A DNA stretch of 64,000 nucleotides, taken from positions 36,524 through 100,523 of the forward strand of contig NZ_NHSN01000018.1 of NCBI RefSeq assembly GCF_016653405.1, written 5' to 3'. The position numbers were made by a program, and so were the translations under genes. The notes under the pieces were generated by a model that saw only the letters and a list, made by a program, of their open reading frames with translations, had not been told where the DNA came from and ran no database searches. Within the stretch, counting starts at the first letter, position 1; the number at the start of each line of letters is the position of its first letter. Below are positions 8,391-17,063 of this stretch, piece after piece. Source of the stretch: Halorhodospira halophila (GTDB lineage Bacteria; Pseudomonadota; Gammaproteobacteria; Nitrococcales; Halorhodospiraceae).

Positions 8391-9170
8391 TCAGCTTTCA
8401 GGGCGGCGGAAACGGTGCGCGAAGTCCGGATCGTAGAGCCGCGAGCGCGCCGCCGGCGCCGCCTGCCGCGCCCCCAGCGCCGGTCCAACCAGGATCATCG
8501 TCTGGCTGTTGAGCCCGGCGGCGCGGCAGTCTTCGGCGAGATCGCGGATGCAGGTGCGCAGCACCTGCTCCACCCCGGGCCAGGAGGCGCGGTGGACCAC
8601 CACCACCGGGGCATCCTCTTCCCAGCCACCCCGGCAGAGGGCGTCCGCCAGGCGCTCCAGCAGGGTGATCGAGAGATAGATGCACAGGGTGCTGCCGTGG
8701 CGGGCTAGGTCGGCGAGCTGCTCGCCGGCCGGCATGGGGGTACGCCCCTCCACCCGGGTGAAGATCACGGTCTGAGTCCCCTCTGGCAGGGTCAGGCTCT
8801 CGCCGGCGGCCGCCGCGGCAGCCATCGCCGAGGTCACCCCCGGGACCAGGTGGACCGGGATGCCAGCCGCATCCAGCGGACGCACGATCTCCACGAAAGC
8901 GCCGTAGAGCCCCGGATCGCCGGGCTGCAACCGCACCACGCGGCGTCCGGCCCGGGCGCGCTCGAGCAGCCAGCCCTGGATCTCCTCCAGGGTCATGCCC
9001 TTGGAGTCGGCGACCTCACAGTGGGGCGGCGCCCATTCCAGCACCCCGGCGGGTACCAGCGAGCCGGCGTAGAGCACGGCGTCCGCCGCCGCGACACGAT
9101 CCCGCCCGCGGACCGTGATCAGATCGGCCGCCCCGGGCCCCGCCCCCACGAACCAGACCTCACCCGTCAT
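8391..9170 (-). CDS. cobM: Precorrin-4 C11-methyltransferase
   Basis: CobM/CbiF, 259 residues. It methylates C11 of precorrin-4 or cobalt-precorrin-4. Diagnostic segments are VWFVGAGPGAADLITVRG, DAVLYAGSLVP, RLQPGDPGLYGA, HLVPGVTSAMAAAA and FTRVEGRTPMP. The start is the ATG giving MTGEVWF, which overlaps the end of the upstream ABC ATPase gene by 11 bases; the longer reading is antisense-like filler inside that ATPase. It is the first corrin ring gene after the transporter trio, so uptake and synthesis share a transcript. Confidence 0.95.
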   Translation of the reverse strand: MTGEVWFVGAGPGAADLITVRGRDRVAAADAVLYAGSLVPAGVLEWAPPHCEVADSKGMTLEEIQGWLLERARAGRRVVRLQPGDPGLYGAFVEIVRPLDAAGIPVHLVPGVTSAMAAAAAAGESLTLPEGTQTVIFTRVEGRTPMPAGEQLADLARHGSTLCIYLSITLLERLADALCRGGWEEDAPVVVVHRASWPGVEQVLRTCIRDLAEDCRAAGLNSQTMILVGPALGARQAAPAARSRLYDPDFAHRFRRPES

Positions 9171-9957
9171 GCACACCCCCTCTCTGCTGCAATCGGTAGC
9201 CGACCACGAAGGGCGCCTGCTGGTGCTCGACAACGCGGACATCCACGTCATAGGCGGCACGGATGGTCGGCGTGTCGATCACCGCCTGCGGCGGTCCGTC
9301 GGCCATGACCCGGCCATCGCGCAGCAGCACGATGCGGTCAGCCAGTTGCACGGCGATGTTGATATCGTGGAGCACGACCAGCACGCCCTGCCCCTGTTCC
9401 CGGGCGCACGCGGTCAGGATCTCGATGGCATCGCGCTTGTGCTTCATGTCCAGATGGTTGGTTGGCTCGTCGAGCAGCAGGAACGGCGTCTGCCGGACCA
9501 GCGCCCGGGCGATGGCCGCTTTTTGCCGCTGCCCGCCGCTGATCTCGGTCAGCGGCGCCTGCGCCAAATCCGCCATACCCAGACGCTCGAGCACAGCCTC
9601 GGCGCGGGCGAGGTCCGCCGGATCGTGCCGCCAGCTCGCCCGACGCAGACCGAGCAGTACACTCTCGAGCACGGTCAGCGGGTAGACGGCATCGGCGGTC
9701 TGCGCCACGTAGGAGAGCCGGCGGGCGATGCGCGCCTGCCGCTGCCCCTGCACCGGCTCACCGGCGATGGTGAGGGTCCCGTGGCGCGGACGCAGGATGC
9801 CGGTGATGCACTTGAGCAGCGTGCTCTTGCCAGAGCCGTTGGGCCCGATCAGGGCGACCACCTCGCCGGCTTCCACGCGGGCGTCGACACCGCGAAGCAC
9901 CTCGGTGCGCCGATAGGCGTAGCGCACGCCGCGCAGTTCGATCCCGGTCGCCGTCAC
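9160..9957 (-). CDS. btuD: Corrinoid/siderophore-type ABC transporter ATPase (BtuD/FecE-like)
   Basis: Cytoplasmic ATPase of 265 residues for a type II importer. Walker A GPNGSGKST (about residue 38), Q-loop SYVAQTADAVYP, signature ISGGQRQ, Walker B FLLLDEPT and switch histidine VVLHD are all intact. Its stop-side overlaps cobM and its start overlaps the end of the permease gene. The location directly below a cobalamin riboswitch and above the cob genes makes cobalamin or another corrinoid the probable substrate, but FecE-type ATPases look alike, so the symbol rests on context. Confidence 0.85.
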   Translation of the reverse strand: MTATGIELRGVRYAYRRTEVLRGVDARVEAGEVVALIGPNGSGKSTLLKCITGILRPRHGTLTIAGEPVQGQRQARIARRLSYVAQTADAVYPLTVLESVLLGLRRASWRHDPADLARAEAVLERLGMADLAQAPLTEISGGQRQKAAIARALVRQTPFLLLDEPTNHLDMKHKRDAIEILTACAREQGQGVLVVLHDINIAVQLADRIVLLRDGRVMADGPPQAVIDTPTIRAAYDVDVRVVEHQQAPFVVGYRLQQRGGVHDG

Positions 9958-11045
9958 GCCCCCCCTCCCGTCTCGCGGCGACGCAGGATCAGGTAGATGA
10001 AAAGCGGCGAACCGATGAACGCCGTGACCACCCCCACGGGCAATACCACCGATTCGAAGGCGTGCAGCGATACCAGATCCGCCAGCGTCAGCAGCAGGGC
10101 GCCAATCAGGGCAGTGGCCGGGATCAGGAAGCGGTGATCCGAGCCGATCAAAAGCCGCGCTAGGTGCGGCGCCACCAGACCGAGGAAGCCGATCCCGCCG
10201 GTGAACGCCACGGTGACCGCGACCAACAGGGCGACCAGGAACATCAGGCCGATGCGCAGCGGACCGACCGCGATCCCCAAGCTGGTGGCGGTCTCGTCAC
10301 CGAGCAGCAACCGGTTCAGATCGCCGCTTTTCCAGAGGAAGACCGGCAGGGTCGCCACCAGCGCCGCACTGATGAATACGAAGCTCTCCCAGTCGGCGCG
10401 GCTGAGGCTGCCCACGCTCCAGAACATGACCTCTCGGGTGGCGTCGGCATCAGCGAAGTAGATCAGCAGCGTCGTGGTCGCCCCGAAGAAGTACATCAGA
10501 GCAATGCCGGCGAGGATCAGGCTCATCGGCGTCGCCCCCTTCCACTGCCCGATGAGCAGGATGAGCAGGGACACCGCCATGGCGAAGAGGAAGGCGTTGC
10601 CGACGATGCCGTAAACACCGAAGGCCGAGAAGCCGAAAATGATCGCCAGCGCCGCCCCCAGCGAGGCTCCCGAGGCGATCCCCAGGGTGAACGGCGAAGC
10701 CATAGGATTGCGCAGCAGGCTCTGCAGGATGACGCCGCCGAGCGCCAGCCCCATGCCGGCCACCATCGCGGTGGCCAGGCGCGGCAGGCGGATGTTCCAG
10801 ACCACGTTCTCGGTCTGCGCGCTGACCCACGACGCCCCGAGCGGGCGAGCCACCAGCGCCTGCACCACCTCGCTCAGCGGGATGCCCATCGGGCCCAGCG
10901 CCAAGCCAAAGCCCGCCGTAGCCACCAGGGCTGCCGCCAGGCCGAGCAGCACCAGCGTCTTGGCCCGGATCGCGCGCGTGTAGTCGTCAATGAGGCCCCG
11001 CGGTGGCGCCGGCCGGACGGGGGTGCCGACGGTCAACTCAGCCAT
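9954..11045 (-). CDS. btuC: FecCD-family ABC permease (BtuC-like)
   Basis: Inner-membrane permease of 363 residues with about ten hydrophobic segments, typical of the FecCD/BtuC family. Recognisable motifs include RLPRLATAMVAGMGLALGG, LLRNPMASPFTLGIASGAS, GGIGFLGLVAPHLARLLIG and LPVGVVTAFIGSPLFIYLILR. It forms the channel for the BtuD-like ATPase encoded next. Its start overlaps the last codons of the binding-protein gene and its end overlaps btuD, so the three subunits are translationally coupled. Substrate is inferred to be a corrinoid from the riboswitch and neighbours. Confidence 0.87.
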   Translation of the reverse strand: MAELTVGTPVRPAPPRGLIDDYTRAIRAKTLVLLGLAAALVATAGFGLALGPMGIPLSEVVQALVARPLGASWVSAQTENVVWNIRLPRLATAMVAGMGLALGGVILQSLLRNPMASPFTLGIASGASLGAALAIIFGFSAFGVYGIVGNAFLFAMAVSLLILLIGQWKGATPMSLILAGIALMYFFGATTTLLIYFADADATREVMFWSVGSLSRADWESFVFISAALVATLPVFLWKSGDLNRLLLGDETATSLGIAVGPLRIGLMFLVALLVAVTVAFTGGIGFLGLVAPHLARLLIGSDHRFLIPATALIGALLLTLADLVSLHAFESVVLPVGVVTAFIGSPLFIYLILRRRETGGGA

Positions 11046-12153
11046 CCTCGAGGCTGCTGAGCTCCATGAGCCGGTCGTAGAGACCGGGGTCGCCGTAGAA
11101 GACCTCCAGAATCTCCTCGCCGCGGTCGCGGAGATCGACGCCTGCCATGGCCTCCGGGTAGAGGACGCGAGCCATGTGCACCAGATCGATCAACCCCGTC
11201 GCCAGGTCCCAGCCCATGTAGGTGCCCTTGAAGCGGTGGATACGCTCCGCCTCGATGGCTGCTACACCGGACAAGCGCTCATCGTCGAGCACCTCGGCGC
11301 GTTCCACGCGACTCGCTCGGGACGGTGTGTGGAGGAGGATATGCTGGGGATCCCAGCTCAGCAGCTCCTCGGCACTGACCTCGCCATCGTCGCCGGCACG
11401 GCCGGCAGTGACCATCTCGGCACCGAGCAGCTCGACGGGGAAGTAGAAGGAGACGTGGTTGTAGAGATTGCGCCGGTGGGCCAGATAGACCCGAGGCGGC
11501 TGCTCGCCAGCGACCCGCTGCTGCACGGCGGAGACCGTGGCGTGGTAGAAATCGAGCAGCTCTTCGGCCCGCTCCTCGCGACCGGACACTTCGCCGAGGA
11601 GCCGGTAGGCCTGTTCGATCTGCTCCTCGACGGCCTCCTGCGACGCCCGCTCCCGGCCCAGGGTGTTCAGCGCCACCACCGGCACGCCCAGCTGTTGCTC
11701 GTAGCGTTCTGCCTGTTCGGCCATCGCCTGATCGTCATCACCGCGGCTGAAGGCCCAGTAGATAAACAGATCCGGCTCCGTGGCGAGCACCCGCTCGGCA
11801 CTGAACTCCGAACCGGGCTGGCCGCCGCCGACCATGGCCACCTCGTCAAGGCGCCCGAAGGCCTCGACCTCGATGGGCTTCGCCTCGGAGAAACGCGAGC
11901 CGTACATATCGCTCGGGATGCCCACCAGGCGCTCCTCAACCCCCAGGTGGAGCGCCATGCGGAAGGCGTCGACATTGACCGTGGCGATCCGCTCGGCCGA
12001 TTCCGGGACCTCCACGCTGCGGCCGAGCATATCCTCAACCTCACGGGTTTCCCGGACACCCCCTCCATCCGGATCATCGTCGAGGGCATCCCCACACCCG
12101 CCGAGGATAAGGCCGACCCCGGCCACGAGGGCGATGCATGGATTGCGGTGCAT
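11038..12153 (-). CDS. btuF: Periplasmic substrate-binding lipoprotein of the corrinoid-type ABC importer
   Basis: Binding protein of 371 residues for the permease and ATPase downstream. It starts MHRNPC and has a lipoprotein signal with lipobox LGGC near residue 20, then an Asp-rich acidic linker. The FecB/BtuF fold is shown by EVEDMLGRSVEVPESAERI, VGIPSDMYG, the EPDLFIYW segment and the C-terminal RVLYPEAM. It is longer than E. coli BtuF (266). The chosen ATG follows a GGAGGAG Shine-Dalgarno; the longer open frame runs through the riboswitch and is not coding. First gene after the riboswitch. It could also bind an iron chelate; the B12 context favours a corrinoid. Confidence 0.82.
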   Translation of the reverse strand: MHRNPCIALVAGVGLILGGCGDALDDDPDGGGVRETREVEDMLGRSVEVPESAERIATVNVDAFRMALHLGVEERLVGIPSDMYGSRFSEAKPIEVEAFGRLDEVAMVGGGQPGSEFSAERVLATEPDLFIYWAFSRGDDDQAMAEQAERYEQQLGVPVVALNTLGRERASQEAVEEQIEQAYRLLGEVSGREERAEELLDFYHATVSAVQQRVAGEQPPRVYLAHRRNLYNHVSFYFPVELLGAEMVTAGRAGDDGEVSAEELLSWDPQHILLHTPSRASRVERAEVLDDERLSGVAAIEAERIHRFKGTYMGWDLATGLIDLVHMARVLYPEAMAGVDLRDRGEEILEVFYGDPGLYDRLMELSSLEDG

Positions 12154-12261
12154 GGCTCCTCCAGTCACTGGATCCAGTACGCCATGCGGGGAGCGGGTCG
12201 GAAACGGGCACGCCGTGGCGCTGGGACAGGGCGCGGCTGAAGCTACCGTCACCGCCACGCA

Positions 12262-12510
12262 CGGTTCCCCGCCGTGTGGCTGCGACCCCCAGACCGGTCT
12301 CCGGGCTCGCGAGCGGGGTCGAACCCCGGGCGCCGCGCCTTCCCGCACCGGGTGCCAGGGACACCGTGGATGCAGTGGCGATGCAGCGCCCACTCTCGCC
12401 TACCGTTGCGGGGACAGCGTCGGCCTTGCCTGCGCCCGCCCGGGCCGCAGTGCGCACCGACTTCCCGACCGTCCCCGGCGCTGTCGGGCGGACCACGCGG
12501 CGGGGAACGG
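12262..12510 (-). promoter_or_regulatory. Cobalamin riboswitch upstream of the importer and cob operon
   Basis: Read on the minus strand, this leader has the conserved cobalamin aptamer elements in order: GGGAAGTCGGTGCG (12453-12466), GCTGTCCCCGCAACGGT (within 12402-12421) and the B12 box GAGCCCGGAGACCGGTCT (within 12291-12310). The two ends form a long closing helix: 12493-12510 and 12262-12279 are inverted repeats matching at 16 of 18 positions. About 108 bases separate it from the btuF start, which has a strong GGAGGAG site and no U-rich terminator, so control of translation initiation is more likely than attenuation. The whole stretch between the two divergent genes otherwise contains no coding sequence. 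Confidence 0.93.
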
Positions 12511-12707
12511 CCCCGGCAGCGATGGTAACTGCCAGGTCACCTGGGGAGGCTGGACTCTACGGCCGGCTCGGGGCAGCTGTCAACGCGGCCCGATCGGGCG
12601 CCCAGCCGGGCCGATGGCCACAACCTCGAACTTTATGGCACAATTGCGCCGTATCAAAGAAGGGTATGGACGCCCGCGACCCCTCCCGACCCCCCGACGG
12701 AGATGTC

Positions 12708-13883
12708 ATGGGCACAGACGCGAATTCACCCTGCCCCCAGGCGGGTGACATAGTCACCGACGCGCTGGATACCCTGCCGCTGAGCGACCAGGAACCGCAC
12801 CTGCGCCTTAGCGAGCGCTTTGAACGCCTGCGCTGCCATATCAACCAAGCGCTGCCCGGCGGCGCAATCCACCGCATCGCCGTCGCCATCTACGAACCGG
12901 ACGCCAACCGTCTCAAGACCTACGGCGCCGGCGGCGATGCTCCCAGCCCCCTGGATCACTACGAGACCCGGCTAGGCGAGGCCCCCACCCTGCGCGCCCT
13001 GGCCGAGGCGCCGCAGGTGCGCATCATCGACGACTACCGGGAACACCCCAGCCCGAAACCGCACACCGTCAGCATCCGCGAGAGCGGGTTGCGCGCCGGG
13101 ATGATCCTGCCGCTGCAGCACGACGAGAATTTCTTCGGCTTCCTGTTCCTCAACTCCCGGCGGCCGGGCTACTTCTCGGAGGCCGTCGTCGAGCGGCTGG
13201 CGCCTTACATCGACCTGGCCCGCTTGCTCGCCATCACCTCCATCCGCACCACGCAGACCCTGCGCGGCGCGGCGCGCACGGCCATGGCCTTCGGCCGTGC
13301 GCGGGACGACGAGACCGGTGGCCACCTCGCCCGGATGGCGGAGTACAGCCGACTGATCGCTCTGGAGCTGGCCGCAGCTCACGGTCTCGGCGACGAATAC
13401 ATCGAGATGGTCTATCAGTTCGCCCCGGTGCATGACGTGGGCAAGATAGCCGTCCCCGACGGCATCCTGCTCAAGCCCGGCCGGCTCACCGACGAGGAGT
13501 TCGCGCAGATGCGCGAGCACGTCAGCCGCGGCGTGGCCATGGTGCTGGCGATGACCGAGGAGCTGGGGCTGAGCGAGGACCGGCGGGCGGCCATCATGCG
13601 CAACATCGTCGCCTACCACCACGAGCGCCTTGACGGCAGCGGGTATCCGACCGGTGCAAGCGGCGAGCAGATCCCGCTGGAGGGGCGCATTGTGGCCGTC
13701 GCCGACGTCTTCGACGCCCTGACCAGCGAGCGTCCCTACAAACGGCCTTGGGGTTTCGCCGAGGCTGCCGAGACCCTGCGAGCCGAGGCAAAGGCGGGCA
13801 AGCTGTGCGGGGAGTGCGTGGAGGCTTTCCTGCGCCGGGGCGCCGAGATCGAGGCGATCAGACAGCGCCACGGCCACCGCTGA
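12708..13883 (+). CDS. GAF-HD-GYP cyclic-di-GMP phosphodiesterase
   Basis: Soluble signalling protein of about 391 residues. The N-terminal half (about 30-180) resembles a GAF sensor domain, with RIAVAIYEPDANRL, GLRAGMILPLQHDENFFGFLFLNS. The C-terminal half is an HD-GYP phosphodiesterase: HDVGK near residue 242, ILLKPGRLTDEEF, and HHERLDGSGYP near 304-314, followed by VAVADVFDALTSERPYK. All metal and GYP motifs are intact, so it should hydrolyse cyclic-di-GMP. I chose ATG 12708, which has a GGAGA site at a good distance; ATG 12666 in the same frame is an alternative. It heads a small cyclic-di-GMP cluster and is divergent from the B12 riboswitch. Confidence 0.85.
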   Translation: MGTDANSPCPQAGDIVTDALDTLPLSDQEPHLRLSERFERLRCHINQALPGGAIHRIAVAIYEPDANRLKTYGAGGDAPSPLDHYETRLGEAPTLRALAEAPQVRIIDDYREHPSPKPHTVSIRESGLRAGMILPLQHDENFFGFLFLNSRRPGYFSEAVVERLAPYIDLARLLAITSIRTTQTLRGAARTAMAFGRARDDETGGHLARMAEYSRLIALELAAAHGLGDEYIEMVYQFAPVHDVGKIAVPDGILLKPGRLTDEEFAQMREHVSRGVAMVLAMTEELGLSEDRRAAIMRNIVAYHHERLDGSGYPTGASGEQIPLEGRIVAVADVFDALTSERPYKRPWGFAEAAETLRAEAKAGKLCGECVEAFLRRGAEIEAIRQRHGHR

Positions 13884-13884
13884 G

Positions 13885-14448
13885 CTAGCCGCACACGTCC
13901 AAACGAGCGCGACAGGCCCGCGGAATCCGGTAGAGATAGACCGGGGCGTCCAGGCGCACGGGCGGCCGGTGCACGGCGCACGGTTGCCAGCCCGGGATGC
14001 GGAACGTGTTGCTCACCACCAGCGCCCCGGCGGGCAACTCCCGGCGCCATCGCGGCTCGAGCTCGCGAATCGCCTCAAGGTGCAGATAGCAAACCACCGC
14101 ACGGGCATCACGGAAGGACACCTGGCGCAGGTCGCGGCGCCGGAATTCGACATTGGGCACCGGCCGGATCCACTGCAGCAGGCAGGCGAACAACCACGGC
14201 AGCGGCGAGAGCTCGTACCCGATCACCCGGGCCCGCGGGCACCGTCGCCCCACCGCCCGGGCCAGCCCGCCCCATCCAGAGCCAGCCTCGATCACCGTTC
14301 CCTCGAGCTCGGCCGGTAGCGCAGCAATCACCAGCTCCTGCCCCAGACGTGTGGAGGGCAGCGGCGAGATGCCGGTGACCACCGTGTAGCCGACGATCAG
14401 CAACATGCCCCCCAGCATGACGACAAGAATCAACGCCTCCAAAAACAC
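13885..14448 (-). CDS. Membrane-anchored class I SAM-dependent methyltransferase, target unknown
   Basis: About 187 residues. It starts with one strongly hydrophobic segment (VFLEALILVVMLGGMLLIVGYTVV) and continues with a short Rossmann methyltransferase: the SAM-binding motif I is VIEAGSGWGGLARAVG, then RARVIGYELSP, and AVVCYLHLEAI. The start is a GTG four bases after GGAGG; no ATG is well placed. The family of small anchored methyltransferases of this shape has no assigned substrate that I know. It ends one base from the convergent HD-GYP gene and is divergent from the second HD-GYP gene, so it sits inside a signalling cluster without an obvious role in it. Confidence 0.7.
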   Translation of the reverse strand: MFLEALILVVMLGGMLLIVGYTVVTGISPLPSTRLGQELVIAALPAELEGTVIEAGSGWGGLARAVGRRCPRARVIGYELSPLPWLFACLLQWIRPVPNVEFRRRDLRQVSFRDARAVVCYLHLEAIRELEPRWRRELPAGALVVSNTFRIPGWQPCAVHRPPVRLDAPVYLYRIPRACRARLDVCG

Positions 14449-14559
14449 CGTTCCTCCATGGAGTCTCGCACAGCCCCGCCCAGGGCCGGTTCGTTCCGCG
14501 GGCGTATACCCACGCATAGGCTGGTAGAATGGTCGGAGCCGGACAACGAGCCTGAGACC

Positions 14560-15729
14560 ATGAACCAGCGGGCCATCCCCACCAAGCGGGCCACCGTTCA
14601 AGCCGACGACCTGGCGCTCGGAAAGCCCGTGCCCTACGACATCGAGGACGCCTACGGGCACCTACTGCTGCGGCGCGGCTCGATTCTGCGCTCCCGCGAG
14701 CAGCTGGAGCGGCTCCTGCAGATCGGCCGGACGCCCTACCACGTGGCCGCCCGGCGTCAAGAGACCGGCGGGGTCTCGCGGCGGCGCGAGCTCGCCTTGG
14801 CCGCTTTCCGCAACCCCTTCGACCTGATCTATCAGATCTCCCGCGCGCTGCAGGAGACCTTCAAGTGGCTGGGCGAGGATAACGACCGCTTCCTGCGTCG
14901 CCTCGACCACCTCGCCAGCCGTATCGGCGACCTGGTCGAGCGCGACGCCGATGCGGCCATTGGGGCTGCCCACCTCGATGAGGCGTTCGCCTACTCGATC
15001 CGCCACCCGATCCGCCAGGCGATCCTTTGCGATGTCGTTGGCAGCCAGTTGGACATCCCGGACAGCGAGCGGCGTTCCATCGTCCTCGCCGCCCTCTCGG
15101 CGAACATCGGTATGCTCGAGACGCAGGATGGCCTTGATCGCCAGAGTGCACCACTCGACGACGCCCAGCGCAGGGACCTGGAAGAGCACCCGTTGCGCTC
15201 GGTGGAACGCCTGTCGGCAGCCGGGGTCGAGGACCCGATCTGGCTCCGGGTCGTCGCCGAGCACCACGAACGGCTCGACGGCAGCGGCTACCCGGCTGGC
15301 CTGCACGGTACTCAAATCTGCCGCGGGGCGCGGCTCCTGACCATCGCCGACACCTATCTGGCGATGATCAGTAACCGTGTCTACCGGCCTGCCACGGCGG
15401 TCCGCGAGACCCTGCTCGAGCTGATGAATCAGAGTGGCCGGATCTACGACCGCGACATCCTCTCCGGGTTGATCCAGACCATCGGGATCTATCCGGCAGG
15501 CAGTTTCGTCGCCCTGGACAGCGGCGAGCGCGGCGTCGTCATCCAGCGCGGCAACCGCGGCGCCAACCCGGTCGTGGCCGTCCTGATCAAGGCCAACGGC
15601 CAGCCCACGGCACGACCGCTCTATCGCGACACCAGCCAGCCGGACATGCCCAACGTCGACTCACTGGAGCCCACCCATCAGCTGGCACAGCGCTTCCAGC
15701 TCGCCTCGCTGTGGGGCTACGATTCCTGA
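14560..15729 (+). CDS. HD-GYP family protein with degenerate HD motif
   Basis: About 389 residues. The N-terminus (GKPVPYDIEDAYGHLLLRRG, up to about residue 70) resembles the small beta domain found before many HD-GYP domains. The HD-GYP domain follows, but the catalytic HD is replaced: where active proteins have LHDIGK this one has SANIGM at about residues 181-186, so His, Asp and Lys are all lost. The downstream HHERLDGSGYP (about 235-245) and IADTYLAM are retained. The protein probably binds cyclic-di-GMP or a partner without hydrolysing it. A TAGAAT sequence at 14525-14530 could be a -10 element, without a convincing -35. Confidence 0.83.
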   Translation: MNQRAIPTKRATVQADDLALGKPVPYDIEDAYGHLLLRRGSILRSREQLERLLQIGRTPYHVAARRQETGGVSRRRELALAAFRNPFDLIYQISRALQETFKWLGEDNDRFLRRLDHLASRIGDLVERDADAAIGAAHLDEAFAYSIRHPIRQAILCDVVGSQLDIPDSERRSIVLAALSANIGMLETQDGLDRQSAPLDDAQRRDLEEHPLRSVERLSAAGVEDPIWLRVVAEHHERLDGSGYPAGLHGTQICRGARLLTIADTYLAMISNRVYRPATAVRETLLELMNQSGRIYDRDILSGLIQTIGIYPAGSFVALDSGERGVVIQRGNRGANPVVAVLIKANGQPTARPLYRDTSQPDMPNVDSLEPTHQLAQRFQLASLWGYDS

Positions 15730-15769
15730 GCCGCGCGCGCCGGTGCCGCGCGCCCCGGATGGAGACGCA

Positions 15770-17005
15770 ATGGCCGCCGTGCAACGCCTGCTCAGTTCCG
15801 CCTGGCTGCTTCACCTGCTGTTCCTGGCCGCCCTGGCGGCCTGGATCGTCCTGCTTGACGCCCCCTTCCCGCGCCCGGCGATCGCGTTGCTGGAGGCCCA
15901 CTCGTTCGAGTTCCTCGCCATCGCCGGCGGCATGGTGGCGGTGTTGGCCCTGCTCTACCGGCGCGCCAACCTGGCCTTGCAGGCCGCCGCCATCAGCCTG
16001 GCCATCAGCGGGATCGGCGTTGCGCCGTCACCGGCCCACGGGGTCACGGCGGCCGCCATCCTGCTGCCGATCAACCTCCTGATCCTGACCCTGCTCGATG
16101 ACCGGGGCCTGCTCAGCCGAGCCGGGCTGTGGCGCTGCGCCGCCCTGGCGCTGCAAGCCCTGCTCGTCCTCGGCCTGTTCCGCTACCAGCCCGACTGGCT
16201 GGAAGCACTGGCCGCCACCACCTTCCTGCCGCTTGGCTTGGCCGACTGGAGCAGCCTGCCCGAACAGGGCCTGCTGCTCGCCGCGCTGGCCGCCGCGAGC
16301 CTGCTCCTGTGGGCCCTGCTCGACCCCACCCCGCCCCACGTGGGCGCTTTCAGCGCGCTGCTGACCACCACCCTCGGCCTGGAACTGGCCCTTGCAAGGG
16401 GCGGCGAGCTGGTGCTGCCCACCCTGCTGGGCGCGGTTGCCCTCTTCCTCCTGCTTGTCGCCGTTTTACAGGAAGCCCACCGCATGGCGTTCCGCGACGG
16501 GCTCACCGGCCTACCGAACCGGCGCGCCATGGACAGCCTGACGCAGGGACTGAGCGGAAGCTACGCCATCGCCATGACCGACGTCGACCACTTCAAGTCC
16601 TTCAACGACACCCACGGACACGAAGTCGGGGACCAGGTGCTGCGTCGGGTGGCGGCAAACATCGGCCGGGTCGGCGCGGGCGGGCACCCCTTCCGCTACG
16701 GTGGCGAGGAGTTCGCGGTCGTCTTCCCGGGGCGCACCGCGGAGCAGGTCGTCGAGGCGCTGGAAACGGTGCGCGAGACGATCGCCAGCACCCCGTTCCG
16801 CCTCCGGGGTAGCGACCGGCCGGCCGATGACCGGCACGGCAGCCGCAAACGGGGCATCAAGCGCGGGCGGCAGCAGACGCAAATCACCATCAGCATCGGC
16901 GTCGCCGACAGCAGTACCGCGACAGACGCCGACGCCGTCGTACAGGCCGCCGATCAAGCCCTTTACCGGGCCAAGAAGGGCGGACGCAACCGGCTGGCCC
17001 AGTAG
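15770..17005 (+). CDS. Membrane-anchored diguanylate cyclase (GGDEF)
   Basis: About 411 residues. Residues 10 to about 235 contain six or more hydrophobic segments and no recognisable sensor, followed by a GGDEF domain that makes cyclic-di-GMP. The domain has DGLTGLPNRRAMD, TDVDHFKSFNDTHGHEVGDQVL and RYGGEEF at about 309-315, so the active site looks functional (GGEEF variant). No RXXD inhibitory site is present at the usual position before it (GAGG instead). A basic, Arg/Lys-rich insertion of about 30 residues precedes the ITISIGVA strand. The ATG at 15770 has a GGATGGAGA Shine-Dalgarno, 40 bases after the degenerate HD-GYP gene, so the two are probably co-transcribed. Confidence 0.88.
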   Translation: MAAVQRLLSSAWLLHLLFLAALAAWIVLLDAPFPRPAIALLEAHSFEFLAIAGGMVAVLALLYRRANLALQAAAISLAISGIGVAPSPAHGVTAAAILLPINLLILTLLDDRGLLSRAGLWRCAALALQALLVLGLFRYQPDWLEALAATTFLPLGLADWSSLPEQGLLLAALAAASLLLWALLDPTPPHVGAFSALLTTTLGLELALARGGELVLPTLLGAVALFLLLVAVLQEAHRMAFRDGLTGLPNRRAMDSLTQGLSGSYAIAMTDVDHFKSFNDTHGHEVGDQVLRRVAANIGRVGAGGHPFRYGGEEFAVVFPGRTAEQVVEALETVRETIASTPFRLRGSDRPADDRHGSRKRGIKRGRQQTQITISIGVADSSTATDADAVVQAADQALYRAKKGGRNRLAQ

Positions 17006-17063
17006 CACAATCCTCCGCAACCCCACGCCGGGATTGGAGAGGACCGATAAGGAGCTTTCGGGC

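Noticed and set aside
12138-12707. Coding extension of the GAF-HD-GYP gene through the B12 riboswitch
   Set aside because: The open frame is antisense to clearly conserved riboswitch elements and shows no domain; ATG 12708 has a good Shine-Dalgarno.
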